DNA of 58,699 bases from CAYVHB01 sp964450865 (GTDB taxonomy: Bacteria; Bacillota; Clostridia; Saccharofermentanales; UBA5734), in assembly GCA_964450865.1 (NCBI GenBank), contig CAYVHB010000019.1, positions 1 to 58,699 of the forward strand, written 5' to 3'. The notes under the pieces are model-generated. The model saw nothing but the letters and a program-made list of their open reading frames with translations. It did no database searches and was not told where the DNA came from. The position numbers and the translations under genes were made by a program. Positions 35,409-43,028 of this stretch are shown here, piece after piece. Each line of letters starts with the position of its first letter. The stretch's first letter is position 1.

Positions 35409-35437
35409 TTGACACTCCCTGAGATGTCCGGTATAAT
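35409..35437 (+). promoter_or_regulatory. Consensus promoter of the tRNA pair
   Basis: TTGACA (35409-35414), a 17-bp spacer and TATAAT (35432-35437): a perfect sigma-A promoter about 30 nt before the tRNA-Gly gene. Confidence 0.92.
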
Positions 35438-35468
35438 CGCACATGCACATTCAGTGAAGGCACACCGT

Positions 35469-35542
35469 GCGGGTGTAGTTCAATGGCAGAACTTCAGCTT
35501 CCCAAGCTGACCGCGAGGGTTCGATTCCCTTCACCCGCTCCA
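35469..35542 (+). tRNA. tRNA-Gly (anticodon CCC)
   Basis: A 74-nt cloverleaf including an encoded CCA. Acceptor GCGGGTG pairs with CACCCGC, the anticodon arm is TCAGC-TTCCCAA-GCTGA with anticodon CCC, and the T-arm is GAGGGTTCGATTCCCTT. Confidence 0.95.
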
Positions 35543-35547
35543 GATAC

Positions 35548-35623
35548 GCCTTTATAGCTCAGTCGGTAGAGCGCATCCATGGTAAGGATGAGGTCATCGG
35601 TTCAATTCCGATTAAAGGCTCCA
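35548..35623 (+). tRNA. tRNA-Thr (anticodon GGT)
   Basis: A 76-nt cloverleaf with encoded CCA. Acceptor GCCTTTA pairs with TAAAGGC. The anticodon loop ATGGTAA gives anticodon GGT, and the T-arm is ATCGGTTCAATTCCGAT. It lies 5 bp downstream of tRNA-Gly in the same transcript. Confidence 0.95.
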
Positions 35624-35625
35624 CA

Positions 35626-35662
35626 AAAGGGCTACACGTTTGATACAAACGTGTAGCCCTTT
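35626..35662 (+). terminator. Hairpin downstream of the tRNA pair
   Basis: A perfect 16-bp stem (AAAGGGCTACACGTTT / AAACGTGTAGCCCTTT) with a 5-nt loop directly after the tRNA-Thr CCA. The T-tract after it is poor (TTGATTTC), so it is either a weak terminator or a processing or stability hairpin. Confidence 0.65.
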
Positions 35663-35780
35663 GATTTCAGGGCGTTTCGGGGGTTTTAGGTAGTGATATT
35701 TTAAACAATCAGATCGAAAATATGCCTGAAAATAGCCTATTTGCACCCAAATCGTGTAAAGATGCACACACCTGAGGCAA

Positions 35781-35855
35781 ATCGTGAAATAGTGCACACA
35801 GCTGTTTAGTCTAATCAATAATTGAGTCATAGTTGTGTAGGCTAAACTGATTTAT
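35781..35855. repeat. Serine-recombinase 3'-flank repeat, copy A
   Basis: atcgtgaaatagtgcacaca (35781-35800), followed by gctgtttagtctaatc and taggctaaactgatt, matches 38331-38402 beside the intact recombinase. These flanks bracket the NUDIX/lipoprotein segment in direct orientation. Confidence 0.7.
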
Positions 35856-35919
35856 TCACTTTTTCTGGTTGATTTCATGGCTCACCTCTTGTTCACTTCA
35901 AGTTGTTTTATGATCTTTC

Positions 35920-36210
35920 CTAACGCGCCCTGGCCAGCATTGCTTTAAACCCGGACCGGTTTTCATTCACGTCGGAGATACTGGTGTCCGAGAAGTTGCC
36001 GATAAACTGGAGCAGTTGGGTACTAGAAAACCAGTGCTCATAGTACTGCGTCTGGTTTGGTAAAGAATCCTGCTGTCCATCATGGTCAGTCGATACACGG
36101 TCATATGCGCAGACCCTGACGTGACGAAGAAAAGTTAAGGGGCGATGCCTTCGCGTGACCTCTGTGACTATTCTTGATTGATCATCAGGCATAAAAACAG
36201 CTCCTCGCAT
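35920..36210 (-). pseudogene. Truncated serine recombinase (N-terminal catalytic domain)
   Basis: A 96-residue reading frame that matches only the start of a large serine recombinase: VRVCAYDRVSTDHDGQQDSL (catalytic Ser in RVSTD), then QTQYYEHW and GFKAMLARAR, where the frame stops. The Arg-rich core, the recombinase domain and the zinc ribbon are missing. Treated as a relic. Confidence 0.75.
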
Positions 36211-36314
36211 TTACCCTAGTAATCACTTGAGTGGTGGTAGAAGTCAAGTAATGGATTGTATGCTAGATCATGGCAGTTGGCCTTCATGAGGTTTTATTGA
36301 ACTTAAAACACTGA

Positions 36315-36320
36315 TATAAT
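36315..36320 (+). promoter_or_regulatory. Extended -10 element before the NUDIX gene
   Basis: TGATATAATGG about 105 nt upstream of the NUDIX start; a similar aaacactgatattta follows 40-50 bp later. No clear -35. Confidence 0.4.
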
Positions 36321-36425
36321 GGGATAAATGATAATTCACATGTCAAAGCTTGAAACACTGATATTTAATATGAATCACTATTATGTTAATTCACAGACCA
36401 TATTTATCGTTCAGGAGGTGCTTTT

Positions 36426-36908
36426 ATGGGATGGCCGACACATATTGTTGCGGCAGGCGGCTATGTTGAAGATAAAGATGGAAATATGTTGCTTGTAAAA
36501 ACCCATAACAGGGGTTGGGATACTCCTGGAGGGCAAATTGAAATTGGAGAAAATATTGAAGAAGGAGTTTTGCGTGAAATCCTGGAAGAGAGTGGAATTA
36601 AGGCTTCTGTCAGATGTTTAGTAGGGATTTATTCTAATGTTGGGCAGCATCTTTTTTATGACGGGATTACGAACGTACCCACAAAAGTTATGTTTGACTT
36701 TATTTGTGATTATATTGAGGGAGAACTGGCAACTTCTGTGGAAATAAGCGAAGTAATCTGGGTGCCCCAAAATAAAGTATTAGAATACATAACCTCTCCG
36801 GCACAGTATTTCCGTTTTCAAAAAGTTTTGACATTTCAAAATAAAATCTGTTATAGCTCATACCTTACTAAGCCTAGGTTTAAAGTGTTAACTGACAGAT
36901 ATGTTTAA
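36426..36908 (+). CDS. NUDIX hydrolase
   Basis: A 160-residue nucleoside-diphosphate-X hydrolase. The complete NUDIX box lies at residues 36-58: it starts GGQIEIGENIEEG and ends REILEESGI, with all catalytic Glu and the Arg present. The substrate cannot be deduced. AGGAGG precedes the ATG. Base composition is clearly more AT-rich than the housekeeping genes, which suggests transfer. It lies among recombinase relics. Confidence 0.88.
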   Translation: MGWPTHIVAAGGYVEDKDGNMLLVKTHNRGWDTPGGQIEIGENIEEGVLREILEESGIKASVRCLVGIYSNVGQHLFYDGITNVPTKVMFDFICDYIEGELATSVEISEVIWVPQNKVLEYITSPAQYFRFQKVLTFQNKICYSSYLTKPRFKVLTDRYV

Positions 36909-36919
36909 CACCGCATTAA

Positions 36920-37033
36920 ACAATTAACCTCAAACTGACGTACAAAAAGCTGACTGTCTTGTCATCCCTGGCCTTCAGCGTCCTGTTTGTCGTCGTTGCC
37001 TTTGAGCTGATCACCAACGCCGGAGGAGGATAA
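36920..37033 (+). pseudogene. 3' fragment of a membrane-protein gene
   Basis: An open frame without a start reads LKLTYKKLTVLSSLAFSVLF followed by VVVAFELITNAGGG and a stop. This is one hydrophobic segment that looks like the C-terminus of a membrane or sensor protein. The same DNA supplies the ribosome binding site (GGAGGAGG) of the lipoprotein gene, so the lost gene was probably its operon partner. Confidence 0.5.
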
Positions 37034-37036
37034 AAA

Positions 37037-38173
37037 ATGCGAATTCTTGTTATAGTCGCGCTGAGCATGTTAATCATCGTTGCGGGTACAGGGTGCAATC
37101 CATCCGGTAGTATAAGCACCAGTGAAAGCAGCATTATGCAAGAATCGCCCAAAACCTATGTGTTAACTAGCGATGATGCCATGATGACCATGCCGACTGT
37201 CACGCTCTACGAGAACGGCAACGCGCGCCTTTCCCAGCCGATGATCAGCAGCCTTGCCCTCTTCGATCTAGGGCATTATCAGGTTAGTGGCGATGACCTG
37301 ACCGTTACCTATGACGAAGGAGCCAGCGCGAAATTTTTGGTTTCTGAAACCGGAGACATGCTCACGCTGACTGCTTCGAATATTGGGTATACCAAAATCG
37401 GTGCTGTCTATCAGTATCGCCCGAAAGCAGATTTCTTAAGTGTTTACAGCAAGATTGACGGTGAGGAATTGACACTTGAGATTGTACGCGAACTGGCCAA
37501 AAAGGCTCAAACTCTTACAATTGCAGACTTTAAAAAATATGCCCATTTTTATATTGATCCAGATTATCATGTCTTTGAAATCGAGAACAAATACACGCTG
37601 AGCGTCATTTGCAGTAACGGAGGCGAAGCATCCTTTACAATCGAACAAAATTCAAGCGGGGAGAGATTCCCGCTAAATCTCGATGGCTCAACTGGTCTGG
37701 TCTTTGACGAATTTCTGGGCATCGTAACCGTTCCGAAATATCAAGCGCGTAAATGGCTTGACTACTATCACGATGACAACCTGCCCTGGAACGATAGCAT
37801 AAATATTGCGCTGCCCGAATTTGCAGGCGTTACATTCACTTGGACATCCGAAAAAGTCACAGCCAACGGCATCGAACTTTTCCAAGGTATGCCGGTCTGG
37901 AATGTCTATTTGACTGACTTAACAAATGACGGCAAACCCGAGTTTTGCGCGACCGCCAGTATGGGCTCCGGAGTTGTCGATACTCGGGTAATCGTCTACG
38001 ATTACACCAACGGTCAGGCATATCAACTCGCAGAACGGATGAAATTTGACTATAACCTGTCAATCCAAGACGGCAAAGTCATGGTCACACAAAGTGATTA
38101 TCGTGATGGCAAACCGGTTTTAACTGGTGATCTGCAGCTTGTCAACGGAGAGATTTCAGGGTTTGGCAATTAA
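37037..38173 (+). CDS. Predicted lipoprotein of unknown function
   Basis: A 378-residue secreted protein. The N-terminal signal MRILVIVALSMLIIVAGTGC ends in a plausible lipobox Cys. A Ser-rich linker follows, then a beta-rich domain (about 40-130) with SLALFDLGHYQVSGDDLTVT. This resembles the exported C-terminal domains attached to BlaR1-type sensors in Clostridia, but that is a weak impression. The rest (about 240-378) has Asp-rich repeats like LTDLTNDGKPEFCAT, similar to FG-GAP/VCBS elements. No function assigned. Confidence 0.65.
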   Translation: MRILVIVALSMLIIVAGTGCNPSGSISTSESSIMQESPKTYVLTSDDAMMTMPTVTLYENGNARLSQPMISSLALFDLGHYQVSGDDLTVTYDEGASAKFLVSETGDMLTLTASNIGYTKIGAVYQYRPKADFLSVYSKIDGEELTLEIVRELAKKAQTLTIADFKKYAHFYIDPDYHVFEIENKYTLSVICSNGGEASFTIEQNSSGERFPLNLDGSTGLVFDEFLGIVTVPKYQARKWLDYYHDDNLPWNDSINIALPEFAGVTFTWTSEKVTANGIELFQGMPVWNVYLTDLTNDGKPEFCATASMGSGVVDTRVIVYDYTNGQAYQLAERMKFDYNLSIQDGKVMVTQSDYRDGKPVLTGDLQLVNGEISGFGN

Positions 38174-38330
38174 AATATACCCTATAGAATTGACAGAACA
38201 CAGGTGCAAATACCCTATGCAGTAGACAGTTCATACTATGTCGACCTGTTCCCTCGGATCGGGCCACTCAGATCAAGAGAACATATCAACGTGAAGTTTA
38301 CAAAATTTATACTGATTTTAGTGTACCCTC

Positions 38331-38402
38331 ATCGTGAAATAGTGCACACACCTGGTTTGCATAATTAATCAACTTCGGATAGATGAATAGGCTAAACTGA
38401 TT
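38331..38402. repeat. Serine-recombinase 3'-flank repeat, copy B
   Basis: atcgtgaaatagtgcacaca (38331-38350) and taggctaaactgatt (38388-38402) are the counterparts of copy A. The recombinase stop codon (TAG) lies inside the latter motif. Confidence 0.7.
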
Positions 38403-39411
38403 CGCTCCCTGTTTCTTGCTCATTCAACGGTTCAGCCTTTGTTCTCCTCATACTATAGTGCGTTGATTTTCTTCTGCGTCCAGCATCGGTTCTGATAATA
38501 TTGCTTCGCCGTTCCTTCTCTGCTGCAACCTCCTGGAATTGTTCCTTCGTGATAATAACAGGTGCTATATTAAGTGCCTGATAGAGTGCTTTCTGTCCCG
38601 TATTCAGTCGTCGCTTGCTTTCTGGATAGTCTTCTGTATAGGATTTCAGGACAATCACATCACCCGTATATTTTTCATTGGCCAGCATGGTATCAATCGT
38701 ACGTTTGCTCCACTGATCTTTTCCCGTGGGAGATTTGATGTTTTGATGATGCAGTTCACGGATGATTGCCAGAATACTGTACCCCTTCAAGTAGAGATCA
38801 AAAATAAGTCGGACAATTTGAGCTTCATTATCATTAATGACAAGATCACCATCTTGATCCTGATCGTAGCCAAAGCATTTTTTCAGAAAGATCTTGCCAC
38901 TGCCGCTTTCAATACCCCTGATAATTCCCCATTTGATATTTTCACTTCGCGATCTGCTTTCTTCCTGAGCAATCCCTTCAAGCAATGTGATCAACCAGAC
39001 ATTTTCGCTGTTATGCGTATGCATATGATCACTCTCGAAGTAGATGTCTATGCCGCGCTCTCTTAAAAGGTTAATGGAAGACATGATCTCGATCGTGTTT
39101 CTGCCGAAGCGGCTGATGCTTTTTGTTACAATCTGGTCAATCTTGCCGGCCATGCAATCATCCATCATTCTCTGGAACTCGCTTCTCCCAGCTACTTCCT
39201 TACCAGAATGCATATCGATGTATATGTCGGTTAAAATCCAACCTGGTTGCCGCGAAACATACTGAGTCAAGTATGAGACCTGGTTAGCCATGCTTTGGAC
39301 CTGCTCCTGGCTACGTGTGCTGACCCGACAGTATATTGCCACATGCGCAAGCTTATATTGCTTGCGTGTCTTTACGACTTTTACTCTTCGCTCTTCACTA
39401 ACATCACTCAT
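38392..39411 (-). CDS. Serine recombinase (site-specific), short form
   Basis: A 339-residue serine recombinase. The resolvase domain has VAIYCRVSTRSQEQVQSMAN (nucleophile Ser) and the catalytic Arg cluster KSISRFGRNTIE. The recombinase domain follows (KKCFGYDQDQDGDLVIND...SPTGKDQWSKRTIDTMLANEKYTGDV). It ends after a basic stretch (ERRSNIIRTDAGRRRKS) without the C-terminal zinc ribbon and coiled coil of large integrases, so it is a short natural form or a truncation. Relics of close homologues lie on both sides. Confidence 0.85.
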   Translation of the reverse strand: MSDVSEERRVKVVKTRKQYKLAHVAIYCRVSTRSQEQVQSMANQVSYLTQYVSRQPGWILTDIYIDMHSGKEVAGRSEFQRMMDDCMAGKIDQIVTKSISRFGRNTIEIMSSINLLRERGIDIYFESDHMHTHNSENVWLITLLEGIAQEESRSRSENIKWGIIRGIESGSGKIFLKKCFGYDQDQDGDLVINDNEAQIVRLIFDLYLKGYSILAIIRELHHQNIKSPTGKDQWSKRTIDTMLANEKYTGDVIVLKSYTEDYPESKRRLNTGQKALYQALNIAPVIITKEQFQEVAAEKERRSNIIRTDAGRRRKSTHYSMRRTKAEPLNEQETGSESV

Positions 39412-39455
39412 GATAATTCCTCGAGCATCTGCATTTTGATTATCGACTATTAGCT

Positions 39456-39600
39456 GTTTAGCCTAATCTGATTTTTTGATGGCCAGAATACGAATACTTC
39501 GTTCAAACCAAACTGAACTGAAACAAGCCAATATCAAGCACTTTATACAAATGATTATACACACAAATCCCCAATGGATACTATAATTTAGCCTAAGCCG
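39456..39600. repeat. Paired TTTAGCCTAA motifs upstream of the serine recombinase
   Basis: GTTTAGCCTAATCTGATT (39456-39473) and TTTAGCCTAAG (39587-39597) lie 131 bp apart. The same pair, 128 bp apart with a similar intervening sequence, occurs at 41706-41842. The inverted form TAGGCTAAAC lies at the other end of the recombinase (38388). These could be recombination sites of the element. Confidence 0.6.
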
Positions 39601-39612
39601 AACTCAATGGCA

Positions 39613-39750
39613 CTCCGGTGGATTTCTCGTTGGAAAAAAGGGTATCAATCATTCTTTTACTCCAGAGGTCTTTGCCGGTGGGAGATTCTATATTTTGCAG
39701 TTGCAACTCACGAATGATTGCTAGGACACTGTACCCTTTCAAATGCTTCG
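39613..39750 (-). pseudogene. Serine recombinase fragment
   Basis: The minus strand encodes LAIIRELQLQNIESPTGKD then LWSKRMIDTLFSNEKSTGV, matching about 40 residues in the recombinase domain of the intact gene (LAIIRELHHQNIKSPTGKDQ and onward). No start, no catalytic domain. Its 5' side is joined directly to a group II intron-like segment. Confidence 0.85.
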
Positions 39751-39905
39751 TGCCTGATGCTGTTCGTGTTCCTCGAGCCAGAATTATGCCGCCGGATTCC
39801 TTCAGATTCCCATCGCAGTGGACACCCTTGCCTTAAGCTAATGGCTGGTTGCTACTTACCCACACAACAGACTTTCACCGTCTAGTGAAGCGCCATGCGT
39901 AGCGT
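39750..39905 (-). other. Probable group II intron fragment (5' ribozyme part)
   Basis: The minus strand has several phrases characteristic of the domain I region of bacterial group II introns: GACGGTGAAAGTC, AAGTAGCAACCAGCC, AAGGCAAGGGTGTCCA, GGAATCTGAAGGAA and GAGGAACACGAAC, in the expected order. Neither a reverse transcriptase nor domains V/VI are nearby, so it is a dead remnant. Identification is by recalled motif, not by folding. Confidence 0.55.
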
Positions 39906-40069
39906 ACAGCAAAAACCCCGAAATCACGAGATTTCAGATCTTATTCGTGCAATAAAGGCGAAAGTGAAATCAAGCGATTTGGCGCATATTTGACGCATTT
40001 CGGCCCAATTAATCCTTTGAGATAGTGGTCAGGCTTGATTACCCAAAGACTCCATCAAGTGGCCAACCA

Positions 40070-40459
40070 TTAATCCATGGTTATATACGTCCGTTTGTTG
40101 ATAAAAGATCCATTGAAATAACGTTCCCGATAATTCGCTTCATTCGCTGAAAGCTGCCCAATCTCCATTATCCATTGCGCAAATTGTGGCAGTATATCTT
40201 GCCTCAAGCCCTCCCTTGCAAGGAAGACATCCTTTTTTGACACCGCTCCTGCAACAATATACAGTCTTTCATAAGGAATACGATCGTTTGGCAACCAATA
40301 ATGGGCTTCAAAGAAGGAGCCAGTCTGGTTTGGCTTCGAATACGCCAACAAAACATCTATTGTGATGTTGCTGCGCTCAAGCGTTTCTTCCAACAATGAC
40401 GTTTTCAATACAAATGAGTAATCATGTGGAATTTTTTCTTTCGTTATTGAGGTTATCAT
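40070..40459 (-). CDS. Hypothetical protein coupled to an SPFH protein
   Basis: A 129-residue soluble protein of no family I recognise. Notable stretches are FFEAHYWLPNDRIPYERLYI and ILPQFAQWIMEIGQL. Its ATG overlaps the stop of the SPFH gene (ATGA), so the two are translated together and probably act together. No signal or membrane segment. Confidence 0.65.
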   Translation of the reverse strand: MITSITKEKIPHDYSFVLKTSLLEETLERSNITIDVLLAYSKPNQTGSFFEAHYWLPNDRIPYERLYIVAGAVSKKDVFLAREGLRQDILPQFAQWIMEIGQLSANEANYRERYFNGSFINKRTYITMD

Positions 40460-41238
40460 TTGCAGTTTGGGGTATTGTCCTGGACTTTGATCGCATCGGG
40501 TATTGCATTTGCGCCTACGACCAAAGTATTGCCCTGACCCTCTCCAAGCGCTTGAAGCAGGCGCAGTTGATACAAAGCCGGATTGCCTTCAAGAATCTTG
40601 GCCGCATTCGCAAGACTACGCAAAGCAGCCATCTCGCCTCGGGCTTTCTCTAAAGCAGCCAAACCTTCCTGTTTGGCTGTCATCACCTTGATATATCCAT
40701 TTTTGATTTCCCCTGAAAGGGATATGTCCTTGATATCAAGCTTAAGCAAACGAAAACCAAGCGCATCAATATCGCTATCGATTCCTGCCAGAATCTGGTC
40801 AATAAATTCCTTCCGATTTTGCAGAAAGTCTTCCAACGTGGTTACAGCCGCAACCTGCCTCAGTTTTAACTGGAGCAGGGCATACAGTTTCTCCATCGCC
40901 TCGCCTTCGGACATATAAGCTTTCACAGGGTCCACTGTTTGTACGTTTGCGAGCATGGAAATTTTGACCGGAATATTTCCCTGACTCAAGACTTCTTGCC
41001 CTGGTATGGTCATTAGATGCGGACGAAGGTCAACATTGATGACTGTATTGCTTAACCGCAACAGCCAATAAACACCAGGAGTCAGCAAACCTTGGTATTT
41101 GCCATTACGATAATGAATAGCTTTTTCGTACTCATAAACGGTAACACGGTTAAAAAGCCTGCAAAATAAAAAATAAAGCAGGAAGACAATGGCAAGCCCC
41201 AGTATGGCTAATCCGATAATAGCAAAGATGTCATCCAT
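40456..41238 (-). CDS. SPFH/Band 7 domain membrane protein
   Basis: A 260-residue stomatin/prohibitin-like protein. One N-terminal membrane anchor (IFAIIGLAILGLAIVFLLYF) is followed by the Band 7 domain (about 30-200: GKYQGLLTPGVYWLL, VDLRPHLMTIPGQEVLSQGN, LGFRLLKLDIKDISL) and a short Ala/Glu-rich coiled coil (about 205-240). Such proteins form membrane-associated rings or microdomains. It is co-translated with the 129-residue partner and lies between recombinase relics and the CRISPR array. Confidence 0.85.
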   Translation of the reverse strand: MDDIFAIIGLAILGLAIVFLLYFLFCRLFNRVTVYEYEKAIHYRNGKYQGLLTPGVYWLLRLSNTVINVDLRPHLMTIPGQEVLSQGNIPVKISMLANVQTVDPVKAYMSEGEAMEKLYALLQLKLRQVAAVTTLEDFLQNRKEFIDQILAGIDSDIDALGFRLLKLDIKDISLSGEIKNGYIKVMTAKQEGLAALEKARGEMAALRSLANAAKILEGNPALYQLRLLQALGEGQGNTLVVGANAIPDAIKVQDNTPNCK

Positions 41239-41527
41239 TTATATTTTCTCCTTCATCATGGACCCAAAAAAATAGACCCGGCAAAGAGCGTTCAGAACTG
41301 TCGACGGAGGTCTTAACCTGCTGAGCCTTGATTCTTTGTGGTTACCCACGAACACTCTTGGCCGGGAGGAATGGGAATCGAACCCCGAGGGATTATACAT
41401 CCGAACCGAGGAGGGTCCAACACGCAAAACCAATCTTGGGAACCCAGATGGCTGCTTGCCACTCCAAGATAAATTATAGGATTATGTCGTTCTTTTGGCA
41501 ATTGGATTCTCGGATATAAATTTGCGC
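41239..41527. other. Non-coding stretch upstream of the SPFH gene
   Basis: No supported gene. The minus strand contains GGGGTTCGATTCCCATTCC near 41364-41385, reminiscent of a tRNA T-arm, but no cloverleaf closes around it. Confidence 0.4.
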
Positions 41528-41659
41528 TCAGGCTTCTCTCATAAACAGCCTGCCGAGAACATCCGCCGCATCCCTATCCTTGCTCTTGAGATTGTGGGCA
41601 TGCGCAAGCTTATACTGCCTGCGTGCCTTTATGACTTTTACGCTTCGCTCGTCTGTCAT
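41528..41659 (-). pseudogene. Serine recombinase N-terminal fragment fused to unrelated sequence
   Basis: Reads MTDERSVKVIKARRQYKLAH, closely matching the N-terminus of the intact recombinase (EERRVKVVKTRKQYKLAH). It then switches to a 23-residue tail of unknown origin (NLKSKDRDAADVLGRLFMRE...) and stops. Its upstream flank (41660-41850) is also homologous to that of the intact gene. Confidence 0.75.
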
Positions 41660-42357
41660 ATTCTTTCACCCTGAGTATCTGTATTTCACGAATCGACCAC
41701 AAGCTGTTTAGCCTAATCTGATTTTTCAAGTGCCAGAATGCACCGTTTCTAGCCAGGTAGACCTGAAACAAGCCAATATCAAGCGCTTAACACGAATGAT
41801 TATACACTCAAAACCATGATCGATATCACAGAATTTAGCCTAAGCTGATCAAAATCAGACTGCATGTTTGATACAATCAAGCTTCCGAGAAATCGGGGGC
41901 TTTTTTGTTGTTTTTTAGTCATTTTTAAGCCAAAAATCGGCGTTTTTCGCGCTTTTTCTTGAAAAATGTAAAATGCCGGCTTTTCCAGGCCGTCTAAAAA
42001 TCGCCTGAAATGCCCGATTTTACACGCCTTTTGCGCCCCAAAACGGCCGGATTGGCGCCCTTTTTGCACCCGGGTGCACCATTTAGCGAAAGGTAAAAAA
42101 TATATAATAATATTCATATTCGGGCGAAATTCGCTCGAAATTTGGCTGGTTTTCTTGAAAAAACGGTCTTTTAATCCGCGCGGCTGTAATCCGCCGGATC
42201 AGTCGGCAGCCGTGTATGTGGCCCCGCAGGACGCGTAGTAGACCTGCCATGATGGATATTCAAATACGAAAGTCGCGATCTTACCGGAACGTGAAGCCTT
42301 CTTTTATTCTCGTAATAATCAAAAATGTTTCAAACATCCAACAGCCGCAAATTAAAA
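41660..42357. other. Gene-free stretch: recombinase flank copy, then AT-rich spacer to the CRISPR array
   Basis: 41660-41850 is a diverged copy of the recombinase 5' flank with both TTTAGCCTAA motifs (41706 and 41834). 41910-42130 is A/T-rich with G-quartets of cccg/cggg but no coding signature. 42130-42357 precedes the degenerate first repeat and may include older, decayed array DNA. Confidence 0.5.
41879..41908 (+). terminator. Rho-independent terminator-like hairpin
   Basis: AGCTTCCGA / TCGGGGGCT (9 bp, two G-U pairs) with GAAA loop followed by TTTTTTG. No rightward gene ends just before it, so it is probably a leftover of a lost gene. Confidence 0.5.
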
Positions 42358-43020
42358 ATTACTGTCCCCTGACGGGGAGGTTTGTTGTCAATATTGGAAT
42401 GACCATCGGACTGGCCATCACATTCGCGTTTCCGTCCCCTGACGGGGAGATTTGTTGTCAATTCAGTGAAAATAAATACGGAATGTTAACGGATGTTGAC
42501 GGTTTCCGTCCCCTGACGGGGAGATTTGTTGTCAATGACAAGAATGAAGAATCTGATCCATGAAGGGATCAGAAGTTTCCGTCCCCTGACGGGGAGATTT
42601 GTTGTCAATAATTGCGAACACGTGGTTCCTGTGCTATACAAAACGTCCGTTTCCGTCCCCTGACGGGGAGATTTGTTGTCAATCGAAAAAATGTCCCCGA
42701 GAGCCTTCGCAACATATGTTTCCGTCCCCTGACGGGGAGATTTGTTGTCAATGCGTATAGAACCGCAAACACTTATAAAAATTTAAGAGTTTCCGTCCCC
42801 TGACGGGGAGATTTGTTGTCAATTTGAGGATGAATGCATGTACATCCTCCTCGTTTACGGTTTCCGTCCCCTGACGGGGAGATTTGTTGTCAATTCGCCG
42901 TATGCGCTGTTAGTGTCCAGCGGCTTCCCGCAAGTTTCCGTCCCCTGACGGGGAGATTTGTTGTCAATAAATATACTGATATAGTGTTCACGGTATATAG
43001 TAATGACTAGTTTCCGTCCC
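42358..43020. CRISPR. CRISPR array, 9 full repeats plus one cut repeat, no cas genes
   Basis: The 35-nt repeat starts GTTTCCGTCCCC, contains the palindrome CCCCTGACGGGG and ends TTGTTGTCAAT. Repeats start at 42358, 42428, 42502, 42575, 42649, 42718, 42789, 42860 and 42934. Spacers are 35, 39, 38, 39, 34, 36, 36, 39 and 41 nt, all different. The first repeat has 4 mismatches, marking the old (trailer) end. The tenth repeat (43010-43020) keeps only GTTTCCGTCCC and runs into an insertion sequence, so the leader side is gone. No cas gene is present in the window, and I cannot assign a type from the repeat alone. Confidence 0.97.
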
Positions 43021-43028
43021 GGAGTTTG

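Noticed and set aside
37036..38173. Lipoprotein as a BlaR1-type sensor
   Set aside because: No M56 peptidase or penicillin-sensing domain is present in the frame; only a loose resemblance of the beta-rich part.
41360..41440. tRNA-like T-arm on the minus strand (GGGGTTCGATTCCC)
   Set aside because: Only three base pairs close the T-stem and no acceptor or anticodon arm fits; at most a relic.
41800..42117. 105-residue minus-strand open frame in the AT-rich spacer
   Set aside because: Composition follows the A/T-rich DNA, it overlaps a recombinase-flank copy and lacks any recognisable domain.
42216..42803. Open frames over the CRISPR array with repeated FRPLTGRFVVN peptides
   Set aside because: They are translations of the CRISPR repeat, not genes; no ribosome binding site or family.
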